DNA of 64,000 bases from the NCBI GenBank assembly GCA_016719055.1, contig JADKAW010000040.1, positions 62,001-126,000 of the forward strand, in the 5' to 3' direction. The notes below the pieces were generated by a model, which made no database searches, had not been told where the DNA came from, and worked only from the letters and a program-made list of their open reading frames with translations. Positions 53,742 through 62,147 of this stretch are shown here, one piece after another; within the stretch, counting starts at the first letter, position 1; the number at the start of each line of letters is the position of its first letter. Source of the stretch: Candidatus Rhodoferax mariagerensis. Its GTDB lineage: Bacteria; Pseudomonadota; Gammaproteobacteria; Burkholderiales; Burkholderiaceae_C. The position numbers and the translations under genes were made by a program.

Positions 53742-55121
53742 AATCCACCGAAGTTAAGCCATGTCACCCCTTGTAAGCCAGATTTGGATGAGGTTTCACA
53801 TGATTTTTCGGTCGTGGCTGCTTGCGATCAGACAGTTGTCTGCGGGAGTTTGCCCCAACAGTTCAAACGCCTTTCCCAAAAGAGTCACCAGACAGCCCAA
53901 CCCCAACACCATACGCTGCAGCAGGCGCTGCAAACATGGTGCGGCGTAGGCGCGGTTACATGTACGCTGCTTGTCCCGTAAACCCGCCGCCGCTGACGCG
54001 CCCATGCACACCAAAGAAGCCAAATTGTCAGCCAACACCTTTGCGTGCACATCGACCATCAGCGCATGCTGCGTCAGCCCTGAGACGCTCGAGTTTGCAG
54101 CGATGCTTGAGGCGTTTAAAGGCCTCTCAATACGCCAGCGCCTGCGGTAAAGCTCACCAAAGCCGCTGTCGGGACTTGGCTGTCTGGCAAATTGGTCGCC
54201 ATCACCCGCACAAGCCCATTGGGCGCCACACACTTGACCAGCCGGACCCGCGGTGCAGCACCAGAACAGCCATAATCTTCGCAGTCCCACTGGTTGGGCT
54301 TATTGAGCGTGACCGTGGCATCCACCTGATCGCTGCGCCAAAGGTGCGTACCTCTGCCCAACCACCACTGGACTTCTCGCAGCGCATGCAAAACCGAATA
54401 TAGTGCTCGTCAAATACGCCACCAGCCAAGCTGCCGGATAGCCCCTGATCAAGGATCAACACATCATCAGGCCCCAGGCACAACAGCGACTCAAACAGCA
54501 TCTGCCGCTCAGCGCCATCGGCACCATGCACGCTGGCGTGCAGCGTCAATTCAGCGCCCGGCAGATACAAGACAAACAAGCGTTGATCAGCTTGGGCATG
54601 GAACCTTGTGGTGAAACAGGGGCGAATCGCAGGCATCAGCACCGAGGCATCGCCTGCCACCAAACGCAGACTGTGCCAACGAGGACCAAGCCCAACGCGT
54701 TTGGCGGTTTTGACCACAAAGGTGTTCAAGTGCTCCAAACAAGTCCAGGACAACTTGTCTCGTGCTTGAGCAAACCACGATCAGTTATGCCACGCTGCCA
54801 GTCGCCGTCAACAGACAAGCTACCAAAGAAGGAGTCGAGCATGACCTGCTGTGAAGACGCCTGCATGGAAAGCAAAGCGCCAATCAGCTTGGGCAAAGGC
54901 AACTTGCCAGTGCGCGTGAAGGCATTGGGGGAGTCAGGGTGGCGGGCATCGGCGAAAAATTCCGCCGAATTGATGCGATCGGTGAGTTTGGAGAAAAGAG
55001 AACTAAGGGTTAACCCTATATTTTGTTGACATATTCAGTTCCAATATTTGTGGGAAATTTAAAAAAAATTCAACTAAATCAACAGCTTACGAGGAATATT
55101 TTACCTTAACTTCGGTGGATT
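53742..55121 (-). mobile_element. IS4-family insertion sequence, 1,380 bp, with perfect 17-bp inverted ends
   Basis: Both ends carry AATCCACCGAAGTTAAG as perfect inverted repeats (53742-53758; 55105-55121), and 12-bp direct target copies flank it. IS4-family duplications of 10-13 bp are usual. The transposase inside is broken (see the next entry). The perfect ends and duplications indicate a recent insertion. Confidence 0.88.
53796..55032 (-). pseudogene. IS4-family DDE transposase, multiply frameshifted
   Basis: Read over several frames: an ATG at 55032 (MSTKYRVNP), then KLTDRINSAEFFADARHPDS, LDSFFGSLSVDGDWQRGITD, the first catalytic Asp in GDASVLMPAIRP, the second in VLILDQGLSGSLAGG, the YRRRWRIE region with the third acidic residue, and a tail QHALMVDVHAKVLADNLASL. 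At least six single-base frameshifts break it (for instance near 55010, 54760, 54370 and 54140), mostly missing bases in short T or other runs. The element cannot move itself unless the indels are assembly errors. Confidence 0.85.
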
Positions 55122-55133
55122 GGCTTGCCACCC
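55122..55133. repeat. 12-bp target-site duplication, right
   Basis: The second GGCTTGCCACCC copy; see 53730-53741. Confidence 0.9.
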
Positions 55134-56021
55134 GGTACACCGTCTCCACCCGCGGGCCGATACTTCGCCACACATCGCTCAGGTCATAGACAGCCCAGAT
55201 GGCATCGGCAAAAGCATTCAGGCGCTGCTCACTCATGGAGCGTTCGCACCCCTCCTCGCTGCCCGCGACGGTGATGGGATCGGTGTCGTCTTCGGTCAGC
55301 GTCACGATGCATTGCAGCGCCTCTTCCAGCACCTTGGCAGCTTCACGGTCGCGTGGTGCGGCCCACTCATCAGGCCAGCTTTCCACCGCACACATGAAGC
55401 CAATGGCCCAGATCTGGCCAAACGACGGCACCGGCGCGTCGCCCATTTCAGCGCGCTGCTCAGGTGTCAGGGCGGCAACTGCCGCGCGCAGGTCCATCAC
55501 CTCAGGCTGATAGGCACGCTCGTCGTCAAAAGATTCAACGTCAGCCTGGAGCGCTATGGCCACTTCGTTCCATCGCTGCGTCCACAGTGCCATGAAGCGT
55601 TCAAACTGCGCGTCGTCTGCAAACAGCGCCAATACGTTGGGTTCATGCGCCTCAATGCCCAACAGTTCAGGCAGATATTCAGATGGGGGGATCAACCGGC
55701 GGCAACAGATCAATGCCGCCATGAAGCCCTCGCAAAATTCCCATTGGGGGGTTTCGTCATCGCGCGTGCGCAAATCATCCAAAATGACGTCCAAGGTGTC
55801 GAAATCGTCCGATGTCATCGGCAGTGGCGTTGCAGAGAGCTTGTGTTCAATCATCATGGTCGTGGAGTAAGAGTCGCGCCAGCACCCATTTTGCCCGTTT
55901 GGCAAAGTTACCCCAGCGGCTTCGTCAACATCAGTGGCCTGGCCATTGCGCCATGGGTCACTGACGCGTCTATGGCTCTGGTCTGTCCGCGTGTCTGCAT
56001 GGTTCTTCGATCACATAACGC

Positions 56022-56471
56022 TCATGAATTAATAGTGGATAGCGCTTTAACACCAAGGGCTAGAAGCCTTTTTTTCATACAAAGCACGGCCTTATCCTTG
56101 CTCAGCAGTAGCGCCTGGTGGGCTACTGCCAGGTCAATGAACTTCTGATCATCAGGATCTCTGCAGGTGACACTGGCCTTGGCGGCAGTTGGCAAGATGT
56201 GGGCCAGCGTGTCAAATTGCCCCAGCACGGCGTCCGTGGACATGGCGAGCGCGCATTCTGGCTTTTTTGGTGGCGACGCGGCTGACAGGCGCCGGGCAAT
56301 TTGCGGGTAGTCCAGCACCCGCACCAGTTCGTCCCGCATGGGCGCTGAGGCGATCCAGTACCAGTTTGGATCATCCAGTGCCTGGCGCAAGGACTCGGTG
56401 GCAGGGTCCTGAAAAACAAAAATATCCAGCACAATGTTGGTGTCAAGCACCAAGGCGCGCGGCGCACTCAA
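56022..56471 (-). CDS. PIN-domain ribonuclease-like protein, unpaired
   Basis: A 149-residue PIN-domain protein of the putative-toxin PIN family. Catalytic acidic residues are in VLDTNIVLDIFVF, MRDELVRVLDYP, and CRDPDDQKFIDLAV. The likely start is the TTG at 56471, overlapping the rhodanese stop (TTGA, 56471-56468); an upstream TTG at 56495 is possible. The final residues, LLALGVKALSTI, come from a dispersed-repeat copy, so the C-terminus was probably rewritten by it. No antitoxin gene adjoins; an RNase or tRNA-cleaving role is inference. Confidence 0.8.
   Translation of the reverse strand: MSAPRALVLDTNIVLDIFVFQDPATESLRQALDDPNWYWIASAPMRDELVRVLDYPQIARRLSAASPPKKPECALAMSTDAVLGQFDTLAHILPTAAKASVTCRDPDDQKFIDLAVAHQALLLSKDKAVLCMKKRLLALGVKALSTINS
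56031..56068 (-). repeat. Dispersed repeat forming the end of the PIN gene (in frame)
   Basis: On the coding strand: CTTCTAGCCCTTGGTGTTAA then AGCGCTATCCACTATT. It is translated LLALGVKALSTI in the phase shared with the other genic copies, with AAA where intergenic copies have TAA. The gene ends three codons later. Confidence 0.7.
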
Positions 56472-56860
56472 GCCTGCACCCAGGGCAAGCCGCAAAAGCG
56501 CCAGCCGGTTTCGGTGCCACGGTGTTGGTCGTCGTCGAGCTCCCCCTCAAACCCATCGAGCACATTGATCACTTCGGTGTACCCGGCCGCATCCAGCACA
56601 CGGGCGGCCTTGACGGTTCGGCTGCCCGAGCGGCATAGCAGCACAATGCAGCGGTCTTTGTCAGGCACTTGTGCCTGCACGGCTGCCAGAAAGGCCGGCA
56701 CATCAGGCTCTTCGCTGGGAAACTCGAACCACGGAATGTTGATGGCGTTGGGCGGGTGGCCTACGTAGTCAAACTCCACTTTCATGCGCACGTCAATCAA
56801 CGCGGCCGCTGGGTCTTGTTGCAGAAGAGCCCAGGCCTCCTCGGGCAGCCGGTGTTTCAT
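56468..56860 (-). CDS. Rhodanese-like sulfurtransferase
   Basis: A 130-residue single-domain rhodanese: PAAALIDVRMKVEFDYVGHP, INIPWFEF, active-site loop LLCRSGSRT (catalytic Cys), then AARVLDAAGYTEVINVLDGF. It has no signal peptide, so it acts in the cytoplasm, passing sulfane sulfur between thiols. Its ATG overlaps the stop of the methyltransferase gene (ATGA, 56860-56857). Confidence 0.92.
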   Translation of the reverse strand: MKHRLPEEAWALLQQDPAAALIDVRMKVEFDYVGHPPNAINIPWFEFPSEEPDVPAFLAAVQAQVPDKDRCIVLLCRSGSRTVKAARVLDAAGYTEVINVLDGFEGELDDDQHRGTETGWRFCGLPWVQA

Positions 56861-58272
56861 AGTGATCCGTCCGGTTTTGGAGGGTCGGGGCTGGCGGCTT
56901 CACGCGTTCGTGCCGAGCCTGCCACCATGTCAAAACGGAACAACCGGCACTCAATGGGGCCATTCCACATCGGCACCCGGCGCGATTCTTTCAGGCGCAT
57001 CTTGCCGGGTAGTTTCAGGTCTGGTGTGAGCATCCAGGCGGTCCAGCCGGCGTAGTTTTTCTTCCAGTGGGTGGCGAGCTGGCTGAAAAAATCGCCACCA
57101 TTGTCCATGTGCGGCAACTCGCGGGCACCAAAGCGGCCGCCCCGGGTTGGCTCGTCTGCGCTGTTTGCGGCGTGGTCTTCATAACGTGTGCCAGTCGCGG
57201 CTTGGGGTCCGGCTGGCCGGTGTATGCCGGAACCATGGCTGGGTCCGCGCTGTGAACGACCGGGCCGCTCAGCACGCGCCACGCCACCGATGTCAATGCG
57301 TTCGCCATAGGGAGGATTGAGCAGCATCACACCGCCATGCGCGGTGACGTCGATGGGGGGCAGGCGCTGCAGGGCGTCGCCGCCACGGAACTCAATCACG
57401 CCAGCCACGCCGGCGCGCGTGGCATTGTGCTGGGCAAAGTCCACCATGCGATGCGCCACGTCACTCCCGAAAATAATGGGTTTTTGGCTTCGAGCCGGCA
57501 TGCTGACTGCATCATTAGCTTCTTTTTGAATAGCAACCCAATCAGATTTGCGAAACGGCAGGTATTTCTCAAAGGCAAATCGGCGCTGGCCACCGGCGGG
57601 TAGGTTGCAGGCCATCTGCGCGGCTTCGATCAGGATGGTGCCACTGCCGCAGCACGGGTCGTACAGCGGTTGCAGGTCGCCCTCACCCTCCAGCCAGCCG
57701 CTGGCGGCAATCATTGCGGCGGCCAAAGTCTCTTTCAAGGGGGCGTCGCCTTTGTCCTCGCGCCAGCCGCGCTTGAACAGCGGCTCGCCCGAGGTGTCAA
57801 TATAGAGTGAGCAACTGTCAGTGGTCAGGTGGGCATAGATGCGGACATCGGGCCACTGGGTGTTGACGTCCGGGCGCACCCCATTGGCCACCGTGCGGAA
57901 ACGGTCGCACACCGCATCCTTGATTTTCAACGCGGCAAAATTCAGGGAATTGAGCGGACTGTGCTGGGCCGTGATCTCGACCTTGATGCTCTCAAGCGGC
58001 GTAAACCAGCGCTCCCAGGCCACCTCTGAAGCGGCCCGGTACAAATCCGGCTCAGCTCGGTATTCTGTATAGCTGAGCAACACCAGCACGCGCTGCGCCA
58101 GGCGGCTGTAAAGGTTAAGCAGCATGGCGTGTGCAAATGAGGTGCGCACCGCCACGCCGCCACGCTGCTTGGTGATGCAGCCGGGCGGCAGACCGGTGAT
58201 GCGCAAGACCTCAAGCGCCAGGTAGTCTTCCACGCCGGCGGCGCAGGGCAGGAACAGTTGCAGCTGGTTCAC
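56857..58272 (-). CDS. THUMP-domain rRNA methyltransferase (RlmL-like)
   Basis: A 471-residue RNA methyltransferase: THUMP domain (about 15-160; PCAAGVEDYLALEVLRITG, KIKDAVCDRFRTVANGVRP) and a Rossmann-fold SAM domain (YDPCCGSGTILIEAAQMA) with the catalytic NPPYGERI. It is the N-terminal (m2G2445) half of an RlmL; the RlmK half is not attached. A 45-residue Gly/Arg-rich segment after NPPYGERI is low-complexity. The start is the GTG at 58272, which overlaps the rpoN stop (GTGA, 58272-58269) and has TGAGGA upstream. Substrate assignment is by family only. Confidence 0.88.
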   Translation of the reverse strand: MNQLQLFLPCAAGVEDYLALEVLRITGLPPGCITKQRGGVAVRTSFAHAMLLNLYSRLAQRVLVLLSYTEYRAEPDLYRAASEVAWERWFTPLESIKVEITAQHSPLNSLNFAALKIKDAVCDRFRTVANGVRPDVNTQWPDVRIYAHLTTDSCSLYIDTSGEPLFKRGWREDKGDAPLKETLAAAMIAASGWLEGEGDLQPLYDPCCGSGTILIEAAQMACNLPAGGQRRFAFEKYLPFRKSDWVAIQKEANDAVSMPARSQKPIIFGSDVAHRMVDFAQHNATRAGVAGVIEFRGGDALQRLPPIDVTAHGGVMLLNPPYGERIDIGGVARAERPGRSQRGPSHGSGIHRPAGPQAATGTRYEDHAANSADEPTRGGRFGARELPHMDNGGDFFSQLATHWKKNYAGWTAWMLTPDLKLPGKMRLKESRRVPMWNGPIECRLFRFDMVAGSARTREAASPDPPKPDGSL

Positions 58273-59858
58273 AGTGACTTCCTCAGACTGGCTGGTGCTA
58301 TGCGCAGGCCTTCGCGATATTTGGCGACGGTGCGGCGGGCGCATTCGATGCCTTGCTCCTTGAGCATGTCGGATATTTGGTTGTCGCTGAGAGGCTTTTT
58401 TGGGCTCTCGGCCGCCACAAACTGTTTGATAAGGGCACGCACTGCAGTGCTGGACGCATTGCCGCCCGCCTCGGTGCCCAACCCAGAGCCAAAAAAGTAT
58501 TTGAGCTCAAAAGTACCAAACGGCGTGGACATGTATTTTGCCGTGGTAACGCGGCTGATGGTGGACTCGTGCAGACCCAGTTCGTCGGCAATTTCACGCA
58601 GCACCAGCGGACGCATGGCCAGCTCACCATGGGTGAAAAAGCTTTTTTGCCGCTCCACAATGGCCGCGCTCACGCGCAGGATCGTGTCAAACCGCTGCTG
58701 AATGTTTTTGATGAACCAGCGTGCCTCCTGCAAACGCTGGTGCAGCGCCTGCATATTGGCGGCTTCGCTGCCACCAGCCTTATGGCCTTTAAGGGCGTTG
58801 GCGTAAATGTCATGGACCCGCAGGCGCGGCATCACTTCAGGGTTGAGCCGCACCTGAAACTTGGGTTGCGTGCCGCCGCCTACTTTGACCACCAGCACGT
58901 CTGGCACAACGATGTTGCGCTCGACATCCACAAAACGTCGCCCGGGTTTCGGTTCAAGTCGGCCAATCAATGTGATGGCAGCGCGCACGGCGGCATCAGG
59001 CGCGCCACATAGTGGCACCAGATGTTTGATGTCGCGCCGGGCCAGCAAGTCCATCGGTTGAGCACAAATTCGTAGAGCAACGTCCACTGCATCCAGATCA
59101 ATGTCTGAGTCCAGGTCATTTTGTATCGCCTTAAGCTGCAAACTCAGGCACTGCGCCAGGTTGCGAGCGCCCACGCCGATAGGCTCAAGACTTTGCAGCA
59201 GGTGCAATGCCACCGTGAAGTGGTGCACCAGGTCGTCGACTTGCACCAAGTCTTCTGTCACCAGACCGCGTGCGAGTTCGACCAGTTCGTCTTCCAGGTA
59301 CCCATCATCGTTCAGCGATTCGATCAAAAAGTGCAGAGCGGCTCGGTCTTCGGCGCTCAGGCGCAACGCCAGCGCCTGGCGGTGCAGGTAACTTTGCAGT
59401 GACTCGTGGTTGCGCGCCAGCTCGGTGGCGTCCGTCTCGTCATCGCCACTCAAGTTGTTGCCATGAGCACGCGCTTCACCGCCCCATTCGCTGTCGTCGG
59501 GAGCCAGGCTGACGCTGCCATCCCCGTCCCAGCTTGGGCTGTCGTCGGCCTGAAAGTTTGTATCCTCAGAGTCATTTTCTGTCTTAACCTTCGCTGAATC
59601 TTGGTAGTCAGCTACAGAATATATAGCGACTTCAGCTTCCCGGTCTGACTGACTGACCGGCACGTCGGTGCTTGCCAGTCCAAACGATTCGCGTTCGGCC
59701 TCATCGGCGCAGCGCTCCAGAAACGGGTTGTCGTCCAGCATCTGGTCCACCTCCTGCCCCAGCTCCAGGGTGGAGAGTTGCAGCAATCGGATGGACTGCT
59801 GCAGCTGCGGCGTCAGCGCCAGATGCTGCGACACCCGCAGTGACAGACCTTGTTTCAT
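58269..59858 (-). CDS. rpoN: RNA polymerase sigma-54 factor
   Basis: A 529-residue sigma-54 from the ATG at 59858. Region I begins KQGLSLRVSQHLALTPQLQQ. An acidic, poorly conserved region II follows, then the core-binding domain, the HTH (FTHGELAMRPLVLREIADEL and LHESTISRVTTAKYM), and the C-terminal RpoN box ARRTVAKYRE. It directs transcription from -24/-12 promoters with enhancer-binding proteins for nitrogen and related functions. It lies 54 bases after lptB. Downstream are an RlmL gene and a rhodanese gene, not the usual hpf-ptsN set. Confidence 0.95.
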   Translation of the reverse strand: MKQGLSLRVSQHLALTPQLQQSIRLLQLSTLELGQEVDQMLDDNPFLERCADEAERESFGLASTDVPVSQSDREAEVAIYSVADYQDSAKVKTENDSEDTNFQADDSPSWDGDGSVSLAPDDSEWGGEARAHGNNLSGDDETDATELARNHESLQSYLHRQALALRLSAEDRAALHFLIESLNDDGYLEDELVELARGLVTEDLVQVDDLVHHFTVALHLLQSLEPIGVGARNLAQCLSLQLKAIQNDLDSDIDLDAVDVALRICAQPMDLLARRDIKHLVPLCGAPDAAVRAAITLIGRLEPKPGRRFVDVERNIVVPDVLVVKVGGGTQPKFQVRLNPEVMPRLRVHDIYANALKGHKAGGSEAANMQALHQRLQEARWFIKNIQQRFDTILRVSAAIVERQKSFFTHGELAMRPLVLREIADELGLHESTISRVTTAKYMSTPFGTFELKYFFGSGLGTEAGGNASSTAVRALIKQFVAAESPKKPLSDNQISDMLKEQGIECARRTVAKYREGLRIAPASLRKSL

Positions 59859-59912
59859 GAAACCGCCAGGGTCAGGGAATTTCGCACAGCACAAAACATA
59901 AGTGTCATGTCA

Positions 59913-60722
59913 TCACATGCGGAAATGTTCACCCAGATACACCCGCCGCACGTCCACATCGTTGACGATGTCGAGGGGTGTGCCCTGCGCCAACACGCTG
60001 CCGTCACTGATGATGTAGGCATGGTCGCAAATACCCAGGGTCTCGCGCACATTGTGATCGGTGATCAGCACGCCTATGCCTCGGCTTTTCAAAAAACTGA
60101 TGATGCGCTGAATTTCTATCACGGCAATCGGGTCGATGCCGGCAAACGGCTCATCAAGCAAAATAAAACGTGGCTGGGTTGCCAGCGCCCGGGCAATCTC
60201 AACCCGCCGACGCTCACCGCCCGACAGCGACAGGGCGCTGGACTGGCGCAGGTGCTCAACCCGTAGGTCCTGCAGCAGGGCCGTCAGACGAGTTTCGATC
60301 TCGGGCTCGCGCAGCGGGCGCCCCTTGTCGTCAAACTGCAACTCCAGCACGGCGCGCACGTTGTCTTCAACGTTGAGTTTGCGAAAGATCGAGGCTTCCT
60401 GGGGCAGGTAACTCAGGCCGAGTCGGGCGCGGCGATGGATGGGCATGCGTTCGATCGATTGCCCGTCAATCGTGATGTCGCCAGCACTGGCGCGCACCAA
60501 ACCAACAATCATGTAAAAGGAGGTTGTTTTGCCGGCACCATTGGGGCCAAGCAGGCCCACAACCTCGCCTTTGCGCACTGACAGTGAGACGTCTTTGACC
60601 ACCTTGCGGCCACCATAAAACTTTTGCAGGTGGTGCACCTGCAGGCAACTTTCGCAACCACCATCAGACAAGCGCAGCGGGTCGATGGCTGGCTCAGGCA
60701 CAGCCGTTGCTTGGGTCGTCAC
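59913..60722 (-). CDS. lptB: LPS export ABC transporter ATP-binding protein LptB
   Basis: A cytoplasmic ATPase powering lipopolysaccharide transport with LptFG. The 269-residue protein has Walker A GPNGAGKTTSFYMIVGL, the signature LSGGERRRVEIARALA, Walker B FILLDEPFAGID and the switch histidine in LITDHNVRETL. A short N-terminal tail precedes the conserved fold. The GTG start at 60722 overlaps the lptA stop (GTGA), so the two are coupled. rpoN follows. Confidence 0.96.
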   Translation of the reverse strand: MTTQATAVPEPAIDPLRLSDGGCESCLQVHHLQKFYGGRKVVKDVSLSVRKGEVVGLLGPNGAGKTTSFYMIVGLVRASAGDITIDGQSIERMPIHRRARLGLSYLPQEASIFRKLNVEDNVRAVLELQFDDKGRPLREPEIETRLTALLQDLRVEHLRQSSALSLSGGERRRVEIARALATQPRFILLDEPFAGIDPIAVIEIQRIISFLKSRGIGVLITDHNVRETLGICDHAYIISDGSVLAQGTPLDIVNDVDVRRVYLGEHFRM

Positions 60723-61342
60723 TTGACCGTTCCGCCGAGTTGAGGGCTGGCGCGCAACGGGGTAGAAACGCCTGATGCCGCCGGCTCTGGCTTGGGCGTC
60801 AGCATGGCGCGTACTCGTCCAGCGGGCGCTGCGGCCTGGCCCAGGCTGCCGCTTTGGCCGGGCGCTGGTGCACCATCCAGGGTAAAAACGTCTGTGGTGT
60901 TGTTATAGACAATCACACCGGCGCTGAATTCGTCGTTCAGAGTTGTCCCCAGAAAGCGGCGCAGCTGGGCTTTGGAGAGAAATTTGACGGTGTCCTGGCG
61001 CCCGTCATAGTCGATAGTTTCACCTTCGCCCTCGATGTACTCGTCGACGCCTTCGCGTTTTTGCCTGAAAAAAGCCAGCTTACCGACTTCAGCGGTTACC
61101 ACGCCATGTTGATAGCCTTGGGGATCCTGTCTGACCTCGATGCGCCCACCCCTGATCTGGATCGTGCCCTTGGTCAGCACCACCCGCCCGGTGAACACGC
61201 TGGTCTGACGGGCATCGTCATAACGCAAGGCATCCGCTTCCACATTCATGGGCTTGTTGCGATCCGCCTTTTCAGCCAGCGCTGTACTGGCAGAGATCGC
61301 CAGAACAGTCAGAACAAGCCAGGGAAGAATGGGGGTTTTCAT
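60719..61342 (-). CDS. lptA: LPS transport periplasmic protein LptA
   Basis: A 207-residue periplasmic bridge protein: signal peptide ending ISASTALA, then a beta-jellyroll (MNVEADALRYDDARQTSVFT, GRVVLTKGTIQIRGGRIEV, TIDYDGRQDTVKFLSKAQLR). It carries LPS from LptC to LptDE. The C-terminal 40 residues are Pro/Ala-rich. The gene is coupled to lptB. lptC is not beside it in this window, unlike many proteobacteria; upstream is dsbA. Confidence 0.95.
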   Translation of the reverse strand: MKTPILPWLVLTVLAISASTALAEKADRNKPMNVEADALRYDDARQTSVFTGRVVLTKGTIQIRGGRIEVRQDPQGYQHGVVTAEVGKLAFFRQKREGVDEYIEGEGETIDYDGRQDTVKFLSKAQLRRFLGTTLNDEFSAGVIVYNNTTDVFTLDGAPAPGQSGSLGQAAAPAGRVRAMLTPKPEPAASGVSTPLRASPQLGGTVK

Positions 61343-61430
61343 AAAGGCACGAATCTTGCATGATTAAGCCCCGCATTGTAGCGGTCTGCAGTATGGCTCG
61401 GCAGAAGTGAAAGCCGAAAGCCCGACTCTT

Positions 61431-62084
61431 TTAACGCTTGGCCCGAACCTGCGCAATCAGATAGTCTGCTACGCGCAAAGCGCCTTCCATGCTCTTGGCC
61501 AAGCCACCATCGGTGTAAAAATTCCCGGCTACACCGATGGCCGGAACGCCCTCAATTGCATAAGCATTCATCAACTGAGTGGCGCGGTTGACCTTGGTGG
61601 TGGATGAGAACGAGTTGAAATTGGCCAGGAACTTGGTCCGGTCAACACCCTGCTTGGCAATCCACTCGGTGATGCCGTCGGCTGTGTTGAGGTTTTGGCG
61701 CTCGCCATGAATGGCGGCAAATACTTTGGCATGGAATGTATCCAGCAAGCCCATGGACTCCAACGCGAAATACAGTTTTTGCTGCGGCACGTAGTCGTCC
61801 CTGAACGCGATCGGGACACGCTTGAAAGCCACGTCTTTGGGCAAGCGCTTGACCCACTCCGACAAGGCCGGCTCGAATGCATGGCAATGAGGGCAGCTGT
61901 ACCAGAAAAACTCAACCACCTCAATCTTGCCTGCTGGTGCCTCGACAGGTGCAGGCTGCTTCAGCTTGACATAGTCCGCACCGGCCTGCGGTGTACTGGT
62001 CTGTGCCAAAGTGACCTGGGGTGCCAGCATGGCAGCACCGGTGGCCAAGCTGGCAGCGCCAGCAACAAAATCACGACGTTTCAT
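61431..62084 (-). CDS. dsbA: Thiol:disulfide interchange protein DsbA
   Basis: A 217-residue periplasmic oxidase. The Tat-like or Sec signal is MKRRDFVAGAASLATGA. The thioredoxin fold has CPHC at residues 64-67 in FFWYSCPHCHAF, and cis-Pro in EGVPAIGVAG. It introduces disulfide bonds into exported proteins. A membrane DsbB is not in view. Confidence 0.93.
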   Translation of the reverse strand: MKRRDFVAGAASLATGAAMLAPQVTLAQTSTPQAGADYVKLKQPAPVEAPAGKIEVVEFFWYSCPHCHAFEPALSEWVKRLPKDVAFKRVPIAFRDDYVPQQKLYFALESMGLLDTFHAKVFAAIHGERQNLNTADGITEWIAKQGVDRTKFLANFNSFSSTTKVNRATQLMNAYAIEGVPAIGVAGNFYTDGGLAKSMEGALRVADYLIAQVRAKR

Positions 62085-62147
62085 GGTTCAGAATCTCCAA
62101 AGGGTATTCAAAAGGCTCTGCCTCAGAGCGCTGTGATTCCAATAAGT

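Larger units (their letters stand above)
53665..55857 (-). pseudogene. UPF0149 (YecA-type) SEC-C protein gene interrupted by an IS4-type element
   Basis: The main part, 55087-55857, encodes a YecA/UPF0149-like domain (FCEGFMAALICCRRLIPPSE, SFGQIWAIGFMCAVESWPDEW, RLNAFADAIWAVYDLSD). It starts at the ATG at 55857; the frame extends to a TTG at 55905. The C-terminal end lies beyond the insertion, at 53665-53729: PGRNDPCSCGSGKKYKKCC, a zinc-binding SEC-C motif. Deleting the element plus one 12-bp target copy gives YRVASPGRNDPCSCG in frame, so one intact gene existed before insertion. The interrupted product would end in QSTEVKVKYSS, lacking the SEC-C zinc site. Confidence 0.88.

Noticed and set aside
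57490..57540. GCTATTCAAAAAG-like tail in the rlmL-like gene (and a similar one near 59600 in rpoN)
   Set aside because: They match only the last dozen bases of the repeat family and lack the CTAGCCCTT core; possibly old remnants, not countable.
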